Counted from the first letter of the stretch, positions 1 to 6,714 are shown. The stretch: 9,571 nt of DNA from DATEVL01 sp964448245 (GCA_964448245.1 CAYUWF010000090.1:1-9571), one strand, 5' to 3'. The notes: a model not told the origin generated them from the sequence alone. Translations and numbers: made by a program.

Positions 1-542
1 TGCAGGACCGCCTCGGGCTGACCTTCGTTTATGTCACGCACGATCAGGAAGAAGCCCTCACCATGTCGGATCGGATCGCCGTGATGAACCATGGACACGT
101 CCTGCAGGTCGGCACACCGGCGGAGATCTACGAGAACCCCTCCAGCCGCTTCGTGGCCGACTTCATCGGCGAGACCAACTTCCTGGTCGGACAGATTCAA
201 GCTCGGGAGGGTTCGGCGGCGAGAGTGGAGTTCGATGGACTGGCCCTCTGGGCCCGCGCCGGGAGCGATGTCCCCGCCAGCGGCACGGCCACGGTCGCCG
301 TCCGGCCGGAGAAGATCCAGCTCAGCCGGCAGAAGCTAGACGGGCGCAACGCTTTTGAAGGGATAGTGGAGGCGGTGACCTACGTCGGCAAGGACAGCGA
401 CTACCGGGTGCGCCTCAGCCCGTTGGCCGTCGTCGGTGTCCGGGTGCAGAACCAGGCGGCCGGCACCTGGACCGGGATTGCCCCGGGCGACCGCGTCTGG
501 GTCGCTTGGCAGGAAGAGGCGGCGCGTGTCTTGCTGGATTGA
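1..542 (+). CDS. potA: Polyamine ABC transporter ATPase (PotA-like), C-terminal part, 5' end outside window
   Basis: This is the cytoplasmic ATPase subunit that powers a spermidine/putrescine-type importer. The reading frame enters at position 3 and is open from the window edge, so the gene is cut off, not broken. The first visible residues hold the switch (H-loop) region, TFVYVTHDQEEA, followed by MSDRIAVMNHG and GTPAEIYENP. These are standard for the PotA/CysA-type ATPases. Walker A, Q-loop, signature and Walker B lie upstream, out of view. The last 80 or so residues form a TOBE_2-type regulatory domain, marked by VAVRPEKIQLS and a terminal VWVAWQEEAARV strand. The Met at 63 is internal and is not the start. 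Downstream are the two permeases and a binding protein of the same importer. Family assignment is firm; the exact substrate is inferred from the neighbours. Confidence 0.93.
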   Translation, partial: QDRLGLTFVYVTHDQEEALTMSDRIAVMNHGHVLQVGTPAEIYENPSSRFVADFIGETNFLVGQIQAREGSAARVEFDGLALWARAGSDVPASGTATVAVRPEKIQLSRQKLDGRNAFEGIVEAVTYVGKDSDYRVRLSPLAVVGVRVQNQAAGTWTGIAPGDRVWVAWQEEAARVLLD

Positions 543-548
543 GGGCCG

Positions 549-600
549 CCCTCGCCCCATGCATTATTCCCGCGGAGCGGGAGGGAGTGCGGGGTGAGGG
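549..600. repeat. Nested palindrome between potA and potB
   Basis: Arms 549-558 (CCCTCGCCCC) and 591-600 (GGGGTGAGGG) pair over 10 bp with one G-T wobble. GCA 561-563 continues the stem with TGC 588-590. Inside sits a second perfect hairpin, TCCCGC 568-573 with GCGGGA 577-582 around a 3-nt loop. No T-tract follows, so it is not an intrinsic terminator. The outer arm shares CCTCACCCC (as reverse complement) with the repeat at 4904, which suggests a dispersed REP-like family. It ends just before the potB ribosome binding site and could tune the ATPase/permease ratio (inference). Confidence 0.6.
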
Positions 601-604
601 CCAT

Positions 605-608
605 GGAG
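605..608 (+). promoter_or_regulatory. Ribosome binding site for potB
   Basis: GGAG lies 8 nt before the ATG at 617. It supports that start over upstream in-frame candidates, which lie within the end of potA or the palindrome. Confidence 0.5.
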
Positions 609-616
609 CCATATCG

Positions 617-1528
617 ATGACGATCGTGGGCCGGGCTGCGCGACGTCTTCGGGAAAGCAGTTCCCTCCAGGGGACGGTGCTGATCCTGCCCGGCCTGCTG
701 TGGATGGTCATCTTCCTGATCGTCCCGCTGCTCCTGATCGTCGTCCTGTCGCTGGCCTGGCGCGGCGAGTATGGCCCCGTCGACTGGGGGGCGAGCGTCC
801 GCGAGTTCTTCTCGCGCCTCTCGCTGGACAACTACGCCCGTCTGATCGACCCGCTCTACATGGGCGTCCTGTGGACCTCGCTGCGTATGGCGGCAGCGAC
901 GACCGCCATCTGTCTGGTGGTTGGCTACCCGGTGGCTTACTTCCTGGCCCGCAGCGCCAGCCGCTTTCGCAACCTGCTGCTGTTCCTGTTGTTGATCCCC
1001 TTCTGGACCAACTTCCTGATCCGGGTCTACGCCTGGATGCTCCTGCTACGGACGGGGGGCCTGATCAACCGCAGCCTGGTGGCGATCGGCCTGATCCCCG
1101 AGCCGCTGCAGATCATGTACACGCCGACGGCGGTGATGATTGCCATGGTCTATGAGTTTCTCCCGTTCATGATCCTGCCGCTGTACACGTCGCTGGAGAA
1201 GCTCGACCCGGCGCTGCTTGAAGCCGCTTCGGATCTCTATGCCCGCCCGCTGCGAACGTTGCTGCGTGTCACCCTGCCTCTCAGCCTGCCCGGCATGATC
1301 GCCGGGACGATCCTGGTCTTCATTCCGACAATGGGCATGTTCGTCGTCCCGGACCTGATGGGCGGGGCGCGCACGGCGCTGGTCGGGAACCTGGTGCAGC
1401 GCCAGTTCCTGGCGGCGCGCGACTGGCCGTTCGGGGCCGCCGCCAGCATGGTGTTGATGGCCCTGACCCTGCTGGCGACGCTGCTCTACACCCGCGTCTC
1501 CGGCTTCGGCGAGGAACTCGTGGTATGA
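617..1528 (+). CDS. potB: Polyamine ABC transporter permease, PotB-like
   Basis: Integral membrane subunit of the importer. The protein is 303 residues from ATG 617, preceded by GGAG. The frame is open back to 506, but starting there would add a basic stretch translated from the end of potA and the palindrome. From 617 there is a short cytoplasmic leader (MTIVGRAARRLRES), then a first membrane segment from about residue 19 (VLILPGLLWMVIFLIVPLLL), then about five more hydrophobic segments. The EAA loop that docks on the ATPase begins at residue 202 (EAASDLYARP, then TLPLSLPGM). LIPFWTNFLIRVYAW matches the conserved PotB/PotH core. The gene ends in an ATGA overlap with potC, so the two permeases are probably translationally coupled and form the heterodimeric pore. 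The spermidine/putrescine family is clear; the precise amine is not. Confidence 0.93.
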   Translation: MTIVGRAARRLRESSSLQGTVLILPGLLWMVIFLIVPLLLIVVLSLAWRGEYGPVDWGASVREFFSRLSLDNYARLIDPLYMGVLWTSLRMAAATTAICLVVGYPVAYFLARSASRFRNLLLFLLLIPFWTNFLIRVYAWMLLLRTGGLINRSLVAIGLIPEPLQIMYTPTAVMIAMVYEFLPFMILPLYTSLEKLDPALLEAASDLYARPLRTLLRVTLPLSLPGMIAGTILVFIPTMGMFVVPDLMGGARTALVGNLVQRQFLAARDWPFGAAASMVLMALTLLATLLYTRVSGFGEELVV

Positions 1529-2325
1529 GCACCCGAAGCAACCGCGCCCTGGGGATCTACACCGGGCTCTTCTATCTCTACCTCTACCTGCCGATCATCA
1601 TCCTGGTGGTCTTCTCCTTCAACACGCAGCGCCTCAATCTCACCTGGGAGGGGTTCACCTGGCACTGGTACGAGGTCCTGTTTTCGGATGCCAAGGTGGC
1701 CTACGCCACGCGCAACACGCTGACGGTCGCTCTCCTCTCAACCATCGCCGCCACCGCTATCGGCACGCTGGCGGCGCTGGCGCTGCACCGCTACAAGTTC
1801 CGCCTGCACGGCTTTTCGGAGACCTCCCTCTATATCCCGATCGTGATCCCCGAGATCGTCATGGGCATCGGTCTGCTCTCGCTGTACGCCCTGTTCAACA
1901 TCAACCTCGGGTTGACCACGATCACCCTGTCGCACATCGCCTTCTCCATCCCCTTCGTGGCGCTCGTCGTGCGCGCCCGCTTGCACGGTTTCGACCGTTC
2001 GGTGGAAGAGGCGGCGATGGACCTCGGCGCCAACGAAATCGTCACCTTCTGGCGCGTGACGCTGCCGCTGATCCTGCCCGGGGTCCTCGCCGGGGCGATG
2101 CTGGCTTTCACCCTGTCGTTGGACGATTTCATCATCACCTTCTTCACCGCCGGCCCCGGGTCGACGACGCTGCCGCTCTTGGTCTACGGCATGGTCAAGA
2201 CGCACATCACGCCCGAGATCAACGCCCTGTCGACGATCTGGGTCCTGACGGTTTTCGTCCTGCTGCTCGTTGCGCAGGTTCTACAGCGGCGCTCACCGGG
2301 CGCCACCGTCTTGGCGGCCGAGTAG
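1525..2325 (+). CDS. potC: Polyamine ABC transporter permease, PotC-like
   Basis: Second membrane subunit of the first importer, 266 residues, close to the usual PotC length. The ATG overlaps the potB stop by 4 nt. GAGGA at 1511-1515, inside potB, lies 9 nt upstream as a ribosome binding site. The first membrane segment (YLYLYLPIIILVVFSFN, about residues 16-32) is followed by the periplasmic WHWYEVLF region typical of PotC/PotI. The EAA loop starts near residue 162 (EAAMDLGANE, then TLPLILPGV), followed by LAFTLSLDDFIITFF, a highly characteristic PotC signature. It pairs with PotB to form the translocation channel. Only 29 nt separate it from the binding-protein gene, with no terminator, which indicates one transcript. 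Confidence 0.94.
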   Translation: MSTRSNRALGIYTGLFYLYLYLPIIILVVFSFNTQRLNLTWEGFTWHWYEVLFSDAKVAYATRNTLTVALLSTIAATAIGTLAALALHRYKFRLHGFSETSLYIPIVIPEIVMGIGLLSLYALFNINLGLTTITLSHIAFSIPFVALVVRARLHGFDRSVEEAAMDLGANEIVTFWRVTLPLILPGVLAGAMLAFTLSLDDFIITFFTAGPGSTTLPLLVYGMVKTHITPEINALSTIWVLTVFVLLLVAQVLQRRSPGATVLAAE

Positions 2326-2343
2326 CCCGGCCGCCTCGCACAA

Positions 2344-2350
2344 GAGGAGG
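2344..2350 (+). promoter_or_regulatory. Strong ribosome binding site for potD
   Basis: GAGGAGG, a near-perfect anti-16S match, lies 4 nt before the ATG at 2355. It is the strongest such site in the cluster and fits a binding protein that must outnumber its permease. Confidence 0.65.
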
Positions 2351-2354
2351 AGAG

Positions 2355-3458
2355 ATGATTCGGCGATCGCTCATGCTAGGACTGACCCTGGTGGTGGTGG
2401 CGGGCGTGATCGGCGCCTGCGCGCAACCGGCTCAACCCGAGGGGGCCGCCCCCACCAGCGAGGAGGAGAAGGTCCTCAATCTCTTTGCGTGGTCGGAGTA
2501 CATCCCCCAGGCCCTGCTCGACGGGTTCACCGAGGAGACCGGCATCAAGGTCAATTACGACGCCTTCTCCTCCAACGAGGAGATGTACGCCAAGATCGCC
2601 GCCGGGGCGAGCGGCTATGACCTGATCCAACCTTCCGATTACTGGGTGGGCGTGATGTCGCGCCAGGGCCTGCTGGAGGAACTTGACCTGTCGAAGATCC
2701 CCAACATCGCCAACGTCGACCCGAACCTGCCCTACGATCTATACGACCCCGGCCACAAGTACACCGTCCCCTACCAGTGGGGATCGGCGGCGCTGGCGGT
2801 CAACACCGACAAGGTAACCGAGCCGGTCGACAGCTACATGGACCTGTGGAACCCGGACTTCGCCGGGAGGATCGTCCTGCTGGATGACGAGCGCCAGGTC
2901 ATCGGCATGGCGCTGCTGGCGCTGGGCTACAGCCCCAACACGACCGATCCGGCCGAGCTGGAGGAAGCCAAGAACCTCCTGCTGCAGCTCATGCCGAACG
3001 TGCGCCTCTTCGACAGCGACACACCCAGCACAGCCATCCTGACGGGCGAAGCCGACCTCGGGCTGATCTGGAACGGCGAGGGCTCGATCGCCCACGCCGA
3101 GAACCCGGCCGTCACCTTCATCTATCCTCAGGAAGGCACGGTCTTCTGGTACGACAACCTGGCGATGGTCAAGGGCGCGGCGCACCCCGAGGCGGCCCAC
3201 GCCTTCATGGACTATGTGCTGCGGCCCGACGTCAGCCTGCTGATCACCGCCGAGTTCCCTTACTCCAATCCCAACGCGGCGGCGCTGGCTCTGATGCAGA
3301 CGCAGGATCCCGAGGCGTATGAGGCTTACATGAGCTTCCCCGCCACCAACCCCTCGGCCGAGGTACTGGCCAAGGCCTACGTGCTGGCCGACGTGGGCTC
3401 GGCGACCGAGATCTACGACACGATTTGGACCGAGATCAAGACCGCCGCCGGCGGGTGA
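2355..3458 (+). CDS. potD: Polyamine-binding lipoprotein, PotD-like
   Basis: Extracytoplasmic substrate-binding subunit, 367 residues, that captures the polyamine and delivers it to PotBC. An N-terminal signal (MIRRS, then a hydrophobic stretch) ends in the lipobox IGAC with Cys22 as the lipidation site. An acidic, Pro/Gly-rich linker follows to about residue 39. The mature fold begins at VLNLFAWSEYIP, with W46, E48 and Y49 at the positions of the E. coli PotD ligand-site W34-E36-Y37. The later ligand-site motifs are present: IWNG (W239) and VFWYDNLA (W265, D267). The loop that reads DDAREV in E. coli PotD reads DDERQV here, so the position of E171 is Gln181, which may alter ligand choice. 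YSPNTTDP and LMPNV are also PotD-like. Identity as a family 1 polyamine-binding protein is firm; spermidine versus putrescine preference is not decided. Residue matching is from memory. Confidence 0.92.
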   Translation: MIRRSLMLGLTLVVVAGVIGACAQPAQPEGAAPTSEEEKVLNLFAWSEYIPQALLDGFTEETGIKVNYDAFSSNEEMYAKIAAGASGYDLIQPSDYWVGVMSRQGLLEELDLSKIPNIANVDPNLPYDLYDPGHKYTVPYQWGSAALAVNTDKVTEPVDSYMDLWNPDFAGRIVLLDDERQVIGMALLALGYSPNTTDPAELEEAKNLLLQLMPNVRLFDSDTPSTAILTGEADLGLIWNGEGSIAHAENPAVTFIYPQEGTVFWYDNLAMVKGAAHPEAAHAFMDYVLRPDVSLLITAEFPYSNPNAAALALMQTQDPEAYEAYMSFPATNPSAEVLAKAYVLADVGSATEIYDTIWTEIKTAAGG

Positions 3459-3540
3459 GCGCGCCCGGCACAGGCGGCGTCTGATCCGATGGGAGGTGCC
3501 CGGACGAGTACAATCTGAGCGCAGTCGCATCCAGCCAAAC

Positions 3541-3566
3541 GGCGCGCGGCCGGCCGGGCCGCGCCC
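3541..3566. repeat. GC-rich hairpin between the two binding-protein genes
   Basis: GGCGCG 3541-3546 pairs with CGCGCC 3560-3565. After a one-base bulge, further G-C pairs run around a CGGCCGG core. It sits in the 139-nt gap between potD and ydcS with no T-tract, so it is not a classical terminator. It could protect the 3' end of the potD message or cause pausing (inference). High background GC makes chance palindromes fairly likely. Confidence 0.4.
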
Positions 3567-3583
3567 GACCATCCTTCAACGCC

Positions 3584-3590
3584 AAAGGAG
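3584..3590 (+). promoter_or_regulatory. Ribosome binding site that fixes the ydcS start
   Basis: AAAGGAG lies 7 nt before GTG 3598. No comparable site precedes the in-frame start at 3496, and the signal peptide begins directly after 3598. Confidence 0.65.
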
Positions 3591-3597
3591 AAGCTCC

Positions 3598-4785
3598 GTG
3601 GGCAAATCGAGTTCGTTCCGAATCGTATTGGTTTTGGCGGCCGCGGTCGGCCTGTTGCTGGCGGCCTGCGCCCCGGCCGCCGCGCCGGAAGCCGGCGGGC
3701 CGCTGCAGTCCGTCGGCGACGGCGAAGGCCAGGTGGACATCGTCGCCTGGGCCGGCTACATCGAACGCGGTGAGACCGATCCGGCGTTCGACTGGGTCAC
3801 CGCGTTCGAAGCCGAAACCGGCTGCTCCGTCAACGTCAAGACCGCCGCCACCTCCGACGAGATGGTCGCCCTGATGAACGAGGGCGGCTTCGACCTCGTC
3901 ACCGCCTCCGGCGATGCCAGCAACCGCCTGATCTCGGGCGGCAGGCTGCAGGAGATCAACACCGACCTGGTCCCGAGCTGGGGCAACGTCGACGAGCGCC
4001 TGCAAAACGCGCCTTGGCACACCGTCGATGGGAAGCACTACGGCGTCCCGTATCAGTGGGGTTCGAACGTCCTGATGTACAACACCGTTGCCTTCGCCGA
4101 ACCGCCGACCAGCTGGAGCGTTGTCTTTGAGGAGACGATGCTCGACGACGGTCAGTCGAACGCCGGGCGGATCGAGGCCTACGACGGCTCGATCTACATC
4201 GCCGACGCCGCGCTCTACCTGATGGCCCACAGCCCCGAGCTGGGCATCACCGATCCCTACGCCCTGACCCCCGATCAGTTCAACGCCGCCCTCGACCTGC
4301 TGCGCGGCCAGCGCGAGCTGGTCAACCGCTACTGGCACGACGCCTTCATCCAGATGGATGACTTCGTCAACGAGGGCGTGGTCGCCTCCAGCTCCTGGCC
4401 GTTCCAGGTGAACTTGCTTCAGGCCGGCGGGGAGCCGGTCGCCAGCGTCATCCCCGAAGAAGGCGCCACCGGCTGGGCCGACTCGACCATGATGGCCATC
4501 GACGCCCCGCACCCGAACTGCGCCTACAAGTGGCTCGAGCATTCGCTCGACGTCAAGCTGCAGGGCGACCTGGCGGCCTGGTTCGGCACGGTGCCGGCGG
4601 TTCTGGCGGCCTGTCAGGGGAACGAGCTGCTCACCGACGCCGGCTGCGAGACCAACGGCCTTGGGAACTTTGACAAGATCCATTTCTGGAGAACACCGAC
4701 CGCGGCCTGCCCGGACGACTCGCGACTTTGCGTCCCCTACCATGAGTGGGTGACGAACTTCATCGCCGTCATCGGCGGGCGCTAG
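3598..4785 (+). CDS. ydcS: YdcS-like substrate-binding lipoprotein
   Basis: Binding protein of the second polyamine-type importer, 395 residues from GTG 3598. The frame is open to 3496, but only 3598 has a ribosome binding site and places the signal peptide at the N-terminus. The basic start (GKSSSFR) leads into a hydrophobic core and the lipobox LAAC, with lipid-anchored Cys24. Mature motifs match E. coli YdcS as I remember it: VDIVAWAGYIERG (residues 46-58), DWVTAFEAETGC, VKTAATSDEMV, FDLVTASGDAS, YGVPYQWGSNVLMYNT, YWHDAFIQM, NEGVVASSSWPFQ, GCETNGLGNFDKI, and a C-terminal IGGR. E. coli YdcS is annotated as an ABC-type binding protein and is also reported to have polyhydroxybutyrate synthase activity. 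Whether either holds here is unknown. It is much more YdcS-like than the adjacent PotD-like protein, so it most likely serves the downstream YdcTUV-like subunits, not the upstream PotBC. Confidence 0.9.
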   Translation: MGKSSSFRIVLVLAAAVGLLLAACAPAAAPEAGGPLQSVGDGEGQVDIVAWAGYIERGETDPAFDWVTAFEAETGCSVNVKTAATSDEMVALMNEGGFDLVTASGDASNRLISGGRLQEINTDLVPSWGNVDERLQNAPWHTVDGKHYGVPYQWGSNVLMYNTVAFAEPPTSWSVVFEETMLDDGQSNAGRIEAYDGSIYIADAALYLMAHSPELGITDPYALTPDQFNAALDLLRGQRELVNRYWHDAFIQMDDFVNEGVVASSSWPFQVNLLQAGGEPVASVIPEEGATGWADSTMMAIDAPHPNCAYKWLEHSLDVKLQGDLAAWFGTVPAVLAACQGNELLTDAGCETNGLGNFDKIHFWRTPTAACPDDSRLCVPYHEWVTNFIAVIGGR

Positions 4786-4903
4786 GATGGCCTCCAGGTA
4801 AGAGGATGCGTAGGCGGATACGTCGTTCGCTCGAGTAGAGAGGCTCAATGATCCAGTGGCACCCATCGCGCTGGATCCGGCCTTCCGTAGCAGGGGCCTT
4901 CGG

Positions 4904-5038
4904 CCTCACCCCCCGACCCCCTCTCCGCCGTGAGGGTACTCGCTGGCGATTGCCCGTGGCGGAGAGGGGGCGGAAAACCCTAGAGGGTGGGGGGAGCAAA
5001 GCTCCCCCCACCCTCTGGAAAAACCTCCCCTCTCCCGC
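4904..5038. repeat. Large REP-like palindromic repeat cluster
   Basis: It starts with CCTCACCCCCCGACCCCC, a signature of dispersed intergenic repeats in Chloroflexota-like genomes. Inverted repeat 1: 4917-4929 with 4958-4970, 13 bp perfect. Inverted repeat 2: 4980-4997 with 5001-5018, 18 bp with one G-T wobble around an AAA loop, core AGAGGGTGGGGGGAGC. Outer arms 4959-4973 and 5024-5038 extend repeat 2 imperfectly. The block 4958-4970 can therefore pair either leftwards or rightwards, giving two exclusive folds. No T-tract follows on the + strand. Confidence 0.8.
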
Positions 5039-5077
5039 AAGACATGCGAGGACGCGAGGGAAATCCACGCGGGGGAG

Positions 5078-5107
5078 CCCTTACAGGGTGCTGCGCGAGG
5101 GTAAGGG
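5078..5107. repeat. Short inverted repeat before patD
   Basis: CCCTTAC 5078-5084 is matched by GTAAGGG 5101-5107 around a 16-nt loop. It is followed by GTGGGGGGAG, which echoes the G-rich arm at 4988-4996. It is probably a worn copy or the trailing end of the larger palindrome cluster. Confidence 0.45.
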
Positions 5108-5173
5108 GTGGGGGGAGAACGGGCCCTCTGGCGAGCGCAAAAGGTGGAACGGACCCGACCGGACGCCGACGCT

Positions 5174-5179
5174 GAGGAG
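5174..5179 (+). promoter_or_regulatory. Ribosome binding site that fixes the patD start
   Basis: GAGGAG lies 10 nt before ATG 5190. It decides against the much earlier in-frame start at 4848, which would add 114 residues of repeat-derived sequence. Confidence 0.6.
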
Positions 5180-5189
5180 ATGCCACATC

Positions 5190-6635
5190 ATGGAGTACCG
5201 TCTGTGGATTGACGGCGCCTGGCAGGACAGCCGGGGCGGAAAGACGATGACCATCGAGAACCCCGCCACCGAAGAGCCGCTGGCGACCGTCGTCGATGCC
5301 AGTCCCGAAGACGTCGACCGCGCCGTCCGCAGCGCCGCCCGTGCTTTCGCCGACGGCCGCTGGTCGAAGAAAACGCCCGCCGAGCGGTCGCGCCTGCTGT
5401 GGAAGCTGGCCGACCTGTTGGAGGGGAAGGCCGACGAGTTCGCCCGCGCCGAGTCGCAGAACACCGGCAAACCCTTCGAGTTCGTCAGCCGCGGCGCCGA
5501 CATGCCGTTCACCATCGACAACCTGCGCTTCTTCGCCTCCGCCGCGCGCGACACGCACGGCTCGCACGCCGGTGAGTTCATGGCCGGCTACACTTCGATC
5601 TTCCGACGCGAGCCGGTGGGCGTGGTGGGACAGATCACCCCGTGGAACTACCCGCTGATGATGGCCGTGTGGAAGATCGGCCCGGCCCTGGCGGCGGGCT
5701 GCACCGTCGTCCTCAAGCCGGCGCCGGCCACCCCGTTGACGTCCCTGATGCTGGCCGAGCTCACCGCCGAGGCCGGTATCCCGCCGGGGGTGGTCAACAT
5801 CGTCAGCGGCGGCAACGACGCCGGGCAGGCCCTGGTGGAACACCCCGAGGTGCGCATGATCAGCCTGACGGGTTCGCCCGCCACCGGCCGCCGGGTGATG
5901 GAGACGGCCGCCAAGATGCTCAAGGTCGTCCATCTCGAGCTGGGCGGCAAGGCGCCGGTCGTCGTCTTCGACGACGCCGATCTGGAGCTGGCGGCGGCCA
6001 AGGTGACGCTGGCCGCCACCTTCAACACCGGGCAGGACTGCACGGCGGCCACCCGCGTTTACGTCGATCAGGCGCGCTACGCCTCGCTGCGAGATGCGCT
6101 GGTGGAGTCGATGCGAGGCGTTCGCGTGGCCGACCCCTTCGACCCGGCCAGCCAGATGGGGCCGCTCATCTCGAAGGCCCAGCGCGAGCGCGTCGGGGGT
6201 TTCGTCGACCGGGCGCGCTCCGGCGGGGCGAAGGTCCTCACCGGCGGCAAAGTGCCGGGGGGGATGAGCAAGGGCTATTACTACGAGCCGACCGTCGTCT
6301 GCGATGTCGAGCAGAAGGCCGAGATCATCCAGGCCGAGGTCTTCGGCCCGGTCATCACAGTCTCAACCTTCCAGGGCATCGACCAAGCCGTCCACCTGGC
6401 GAATGATGTCGTCTACGGCCTGGCGGCGTCGATCTTCACCCGGGACGTCGGGCGGGCGATGCGCCTGGCGGCGGAGCTCGAGTTCGGGACGGTCTGGGTC
6501 AACGACCACCTCCCGTTGACCTCCGAGACGCCCCACGGCGGATTCAAGCAATCCGGCTTCGGCAAAGACCTCTCGTCGGAAGCCGTCGGAGACTACCAGG
6601 TCACGAAGCACGTGATGGTGGCACAGTCGGGATGA
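5190..6635 (+). CDS. patD: Gamma-aminobutyraldehyde dehydrogenase (PatD/YdcW-like)
   Basis: NAD-dependent aldehyde dehydrogenase of 481 residues. It should oxidise 4-aminobutanal to 4-aminobutanoate (GABA) in cytoplasmic putrescine breakdown. All catalytic elements are visible: Asn153 in TPWNYP, the cofactor-loop motif TGSPATG (about 227-233), general base Glu250 in LELGGKAP and nucleophile Cys284 in GQDCTAATR. The aminoaldehyde-specific subgroup is suggested by GQDCTAA, by VVVFDDADLE after the Glu motif, and by the end SETPHGGFKQSGFGKDLS...DYQVTKHVMV, which closely follows E. coli PatD as I remember it. Betaine-aldehyde dehydrogenase is a nearby alternative. In E. coli, patD directly follows ydcSTUV; here it lies between the YdcS-like and YdcT-like genes, with over 400 bp of repeats on each side. 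The start at 5190 is set by GAGGAG and by the family length. The partner aminotransferase is not in the window. Confidence 0.92.
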   Translation: MEYRLWIDGAWQDSRGGKTMTIENPATEEPLATVVDASPEDVDRAVRSAARAFADGRWSKKTPAERSRLLWKLADLLEGKADEFARAESQNTGKPFEFVSRGADMPFTIDNLRFFASAARDTHGSHAGEFMAGYTSIFRREPVGVVGQITPWNYPLMMAVWKIGPALAAGCTVVLKPAPATPLTSLMLAELTAEAGIPPGVVNIVSGGNDAGQALVEHPEVRMISLTGSPATGRRVMETAAKMLKVVHLELGGKAPVVVFDDADLELAAAKVTLAATFNTGQDCTAATRVYVDQARYASLRDALVESMRGVRVADPFDPASQMGPLISKAQRERVGGFVDRARSGGAKVLTGGKVPGGMSKGYYYEPTVVCDVEQKAEIIQAEVFGPVITVSTFQGIDQAVHLANDVVYGLAASIFTRDVGRAMRLAAELEFGTVWVNDHLPLTSETPHGGFKQSGFGKDLSSEAVGDYQVTKHVMVAQSG

Positions 6636-6671
6636 TCGGAGAGGTGATCGCGCTTGGTCGCGTGTCGCATT

Positions 6672-6703
6672 GCGCTTCGTCGCGCTTCGCATCGCGCTTC
6701 GCA
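6672..6703. repeat. 10-bp GCGCTTCG-type repeats, left copy
   Basis: GCGCTTCG recurs three times (at 6672, 6682 and 6694) with TC or CATC spacers. The same motif recurs at 6940-6968 on the far side of the MITE-like element. Confidence 0.6.
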
Positions 6704-6714
6704 TCCCGTAGGGG

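Larger units (their letters stand above)
4786..5189. other. 404-bp non-coding gap between ydcS and patD, filled with palindromes
   Basis: No credible gene lies here. The patD frame is open through the gap back to 4848, but the translation is low-complexity (Pro/Arg/Gly-rich) and comes from the repeats. The first part, 4786-4900, shows no clear terminator or promoter. From 4904 to about 5120 the DNA is a patchwork of C-rich and G-rich blocks in inverted orientation. The last 60 bases carry the patD ribosome binding site. Confidence 0.75.

Noticed and set aside
506..616. N-terminal extension of potB from 506
   Set aside because: The extra 37 codons lie in the end of potA and in a palindrome. 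GGAG before 617 and the family N-terminus support the later start.
3509..3514. TACAAT as a -10 promoter box before ydcS
   Set aside because: It is a good -10 match, but no recognisable -35 lies at the proper distance (CCGATG or similar). One hexamer in a gap is not enough.
2739..3572. 277-codon minus-strand open frame over potD
   Set aside because: Shadow of a well-supported gene in GC-rich DNA, with no family motifs.
3496..3597. N-terminal extension of ydcS from 3496
   Set aside because: It would bury the signal peptide and lipobox behind 34 charged residues. GTG 3598 has AAAGGAG 7 nt upstream.
4764..4777. CGCCG-TCAT-CGGCG hairpin at the end of ydcS
   Set aside because: It lies within the coding sequence and encodes conserved residues (AVIGG). 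It has no T-tract, and short GC stems arise easily here.
3436..4866. 476-codon open frame on the minus strand, antisense to ydcS
   Set aside because: It mirrors the GC-rich codon pattern of ydcS. Its translation is a run of Val/Gly/Asp/Arg without recognisable domains, and the + strand product is a clear family member with signal peptide and ribosome binding site.
4980..5018. Intrinsic terminator after ydcS
   Set aside because: The stem is very strong but is followed by GGAAAAACC, not a T-tract, on the + strand. It fits a palindromic repeat better.
4980..5933. 317-codon minus-strand open frame over the gap and the 5' half of patD
   Set aside because: It crosses the palindrome repeats and the antisense of a conserved dehydrogenase; the composition is typical of a shadow frame.
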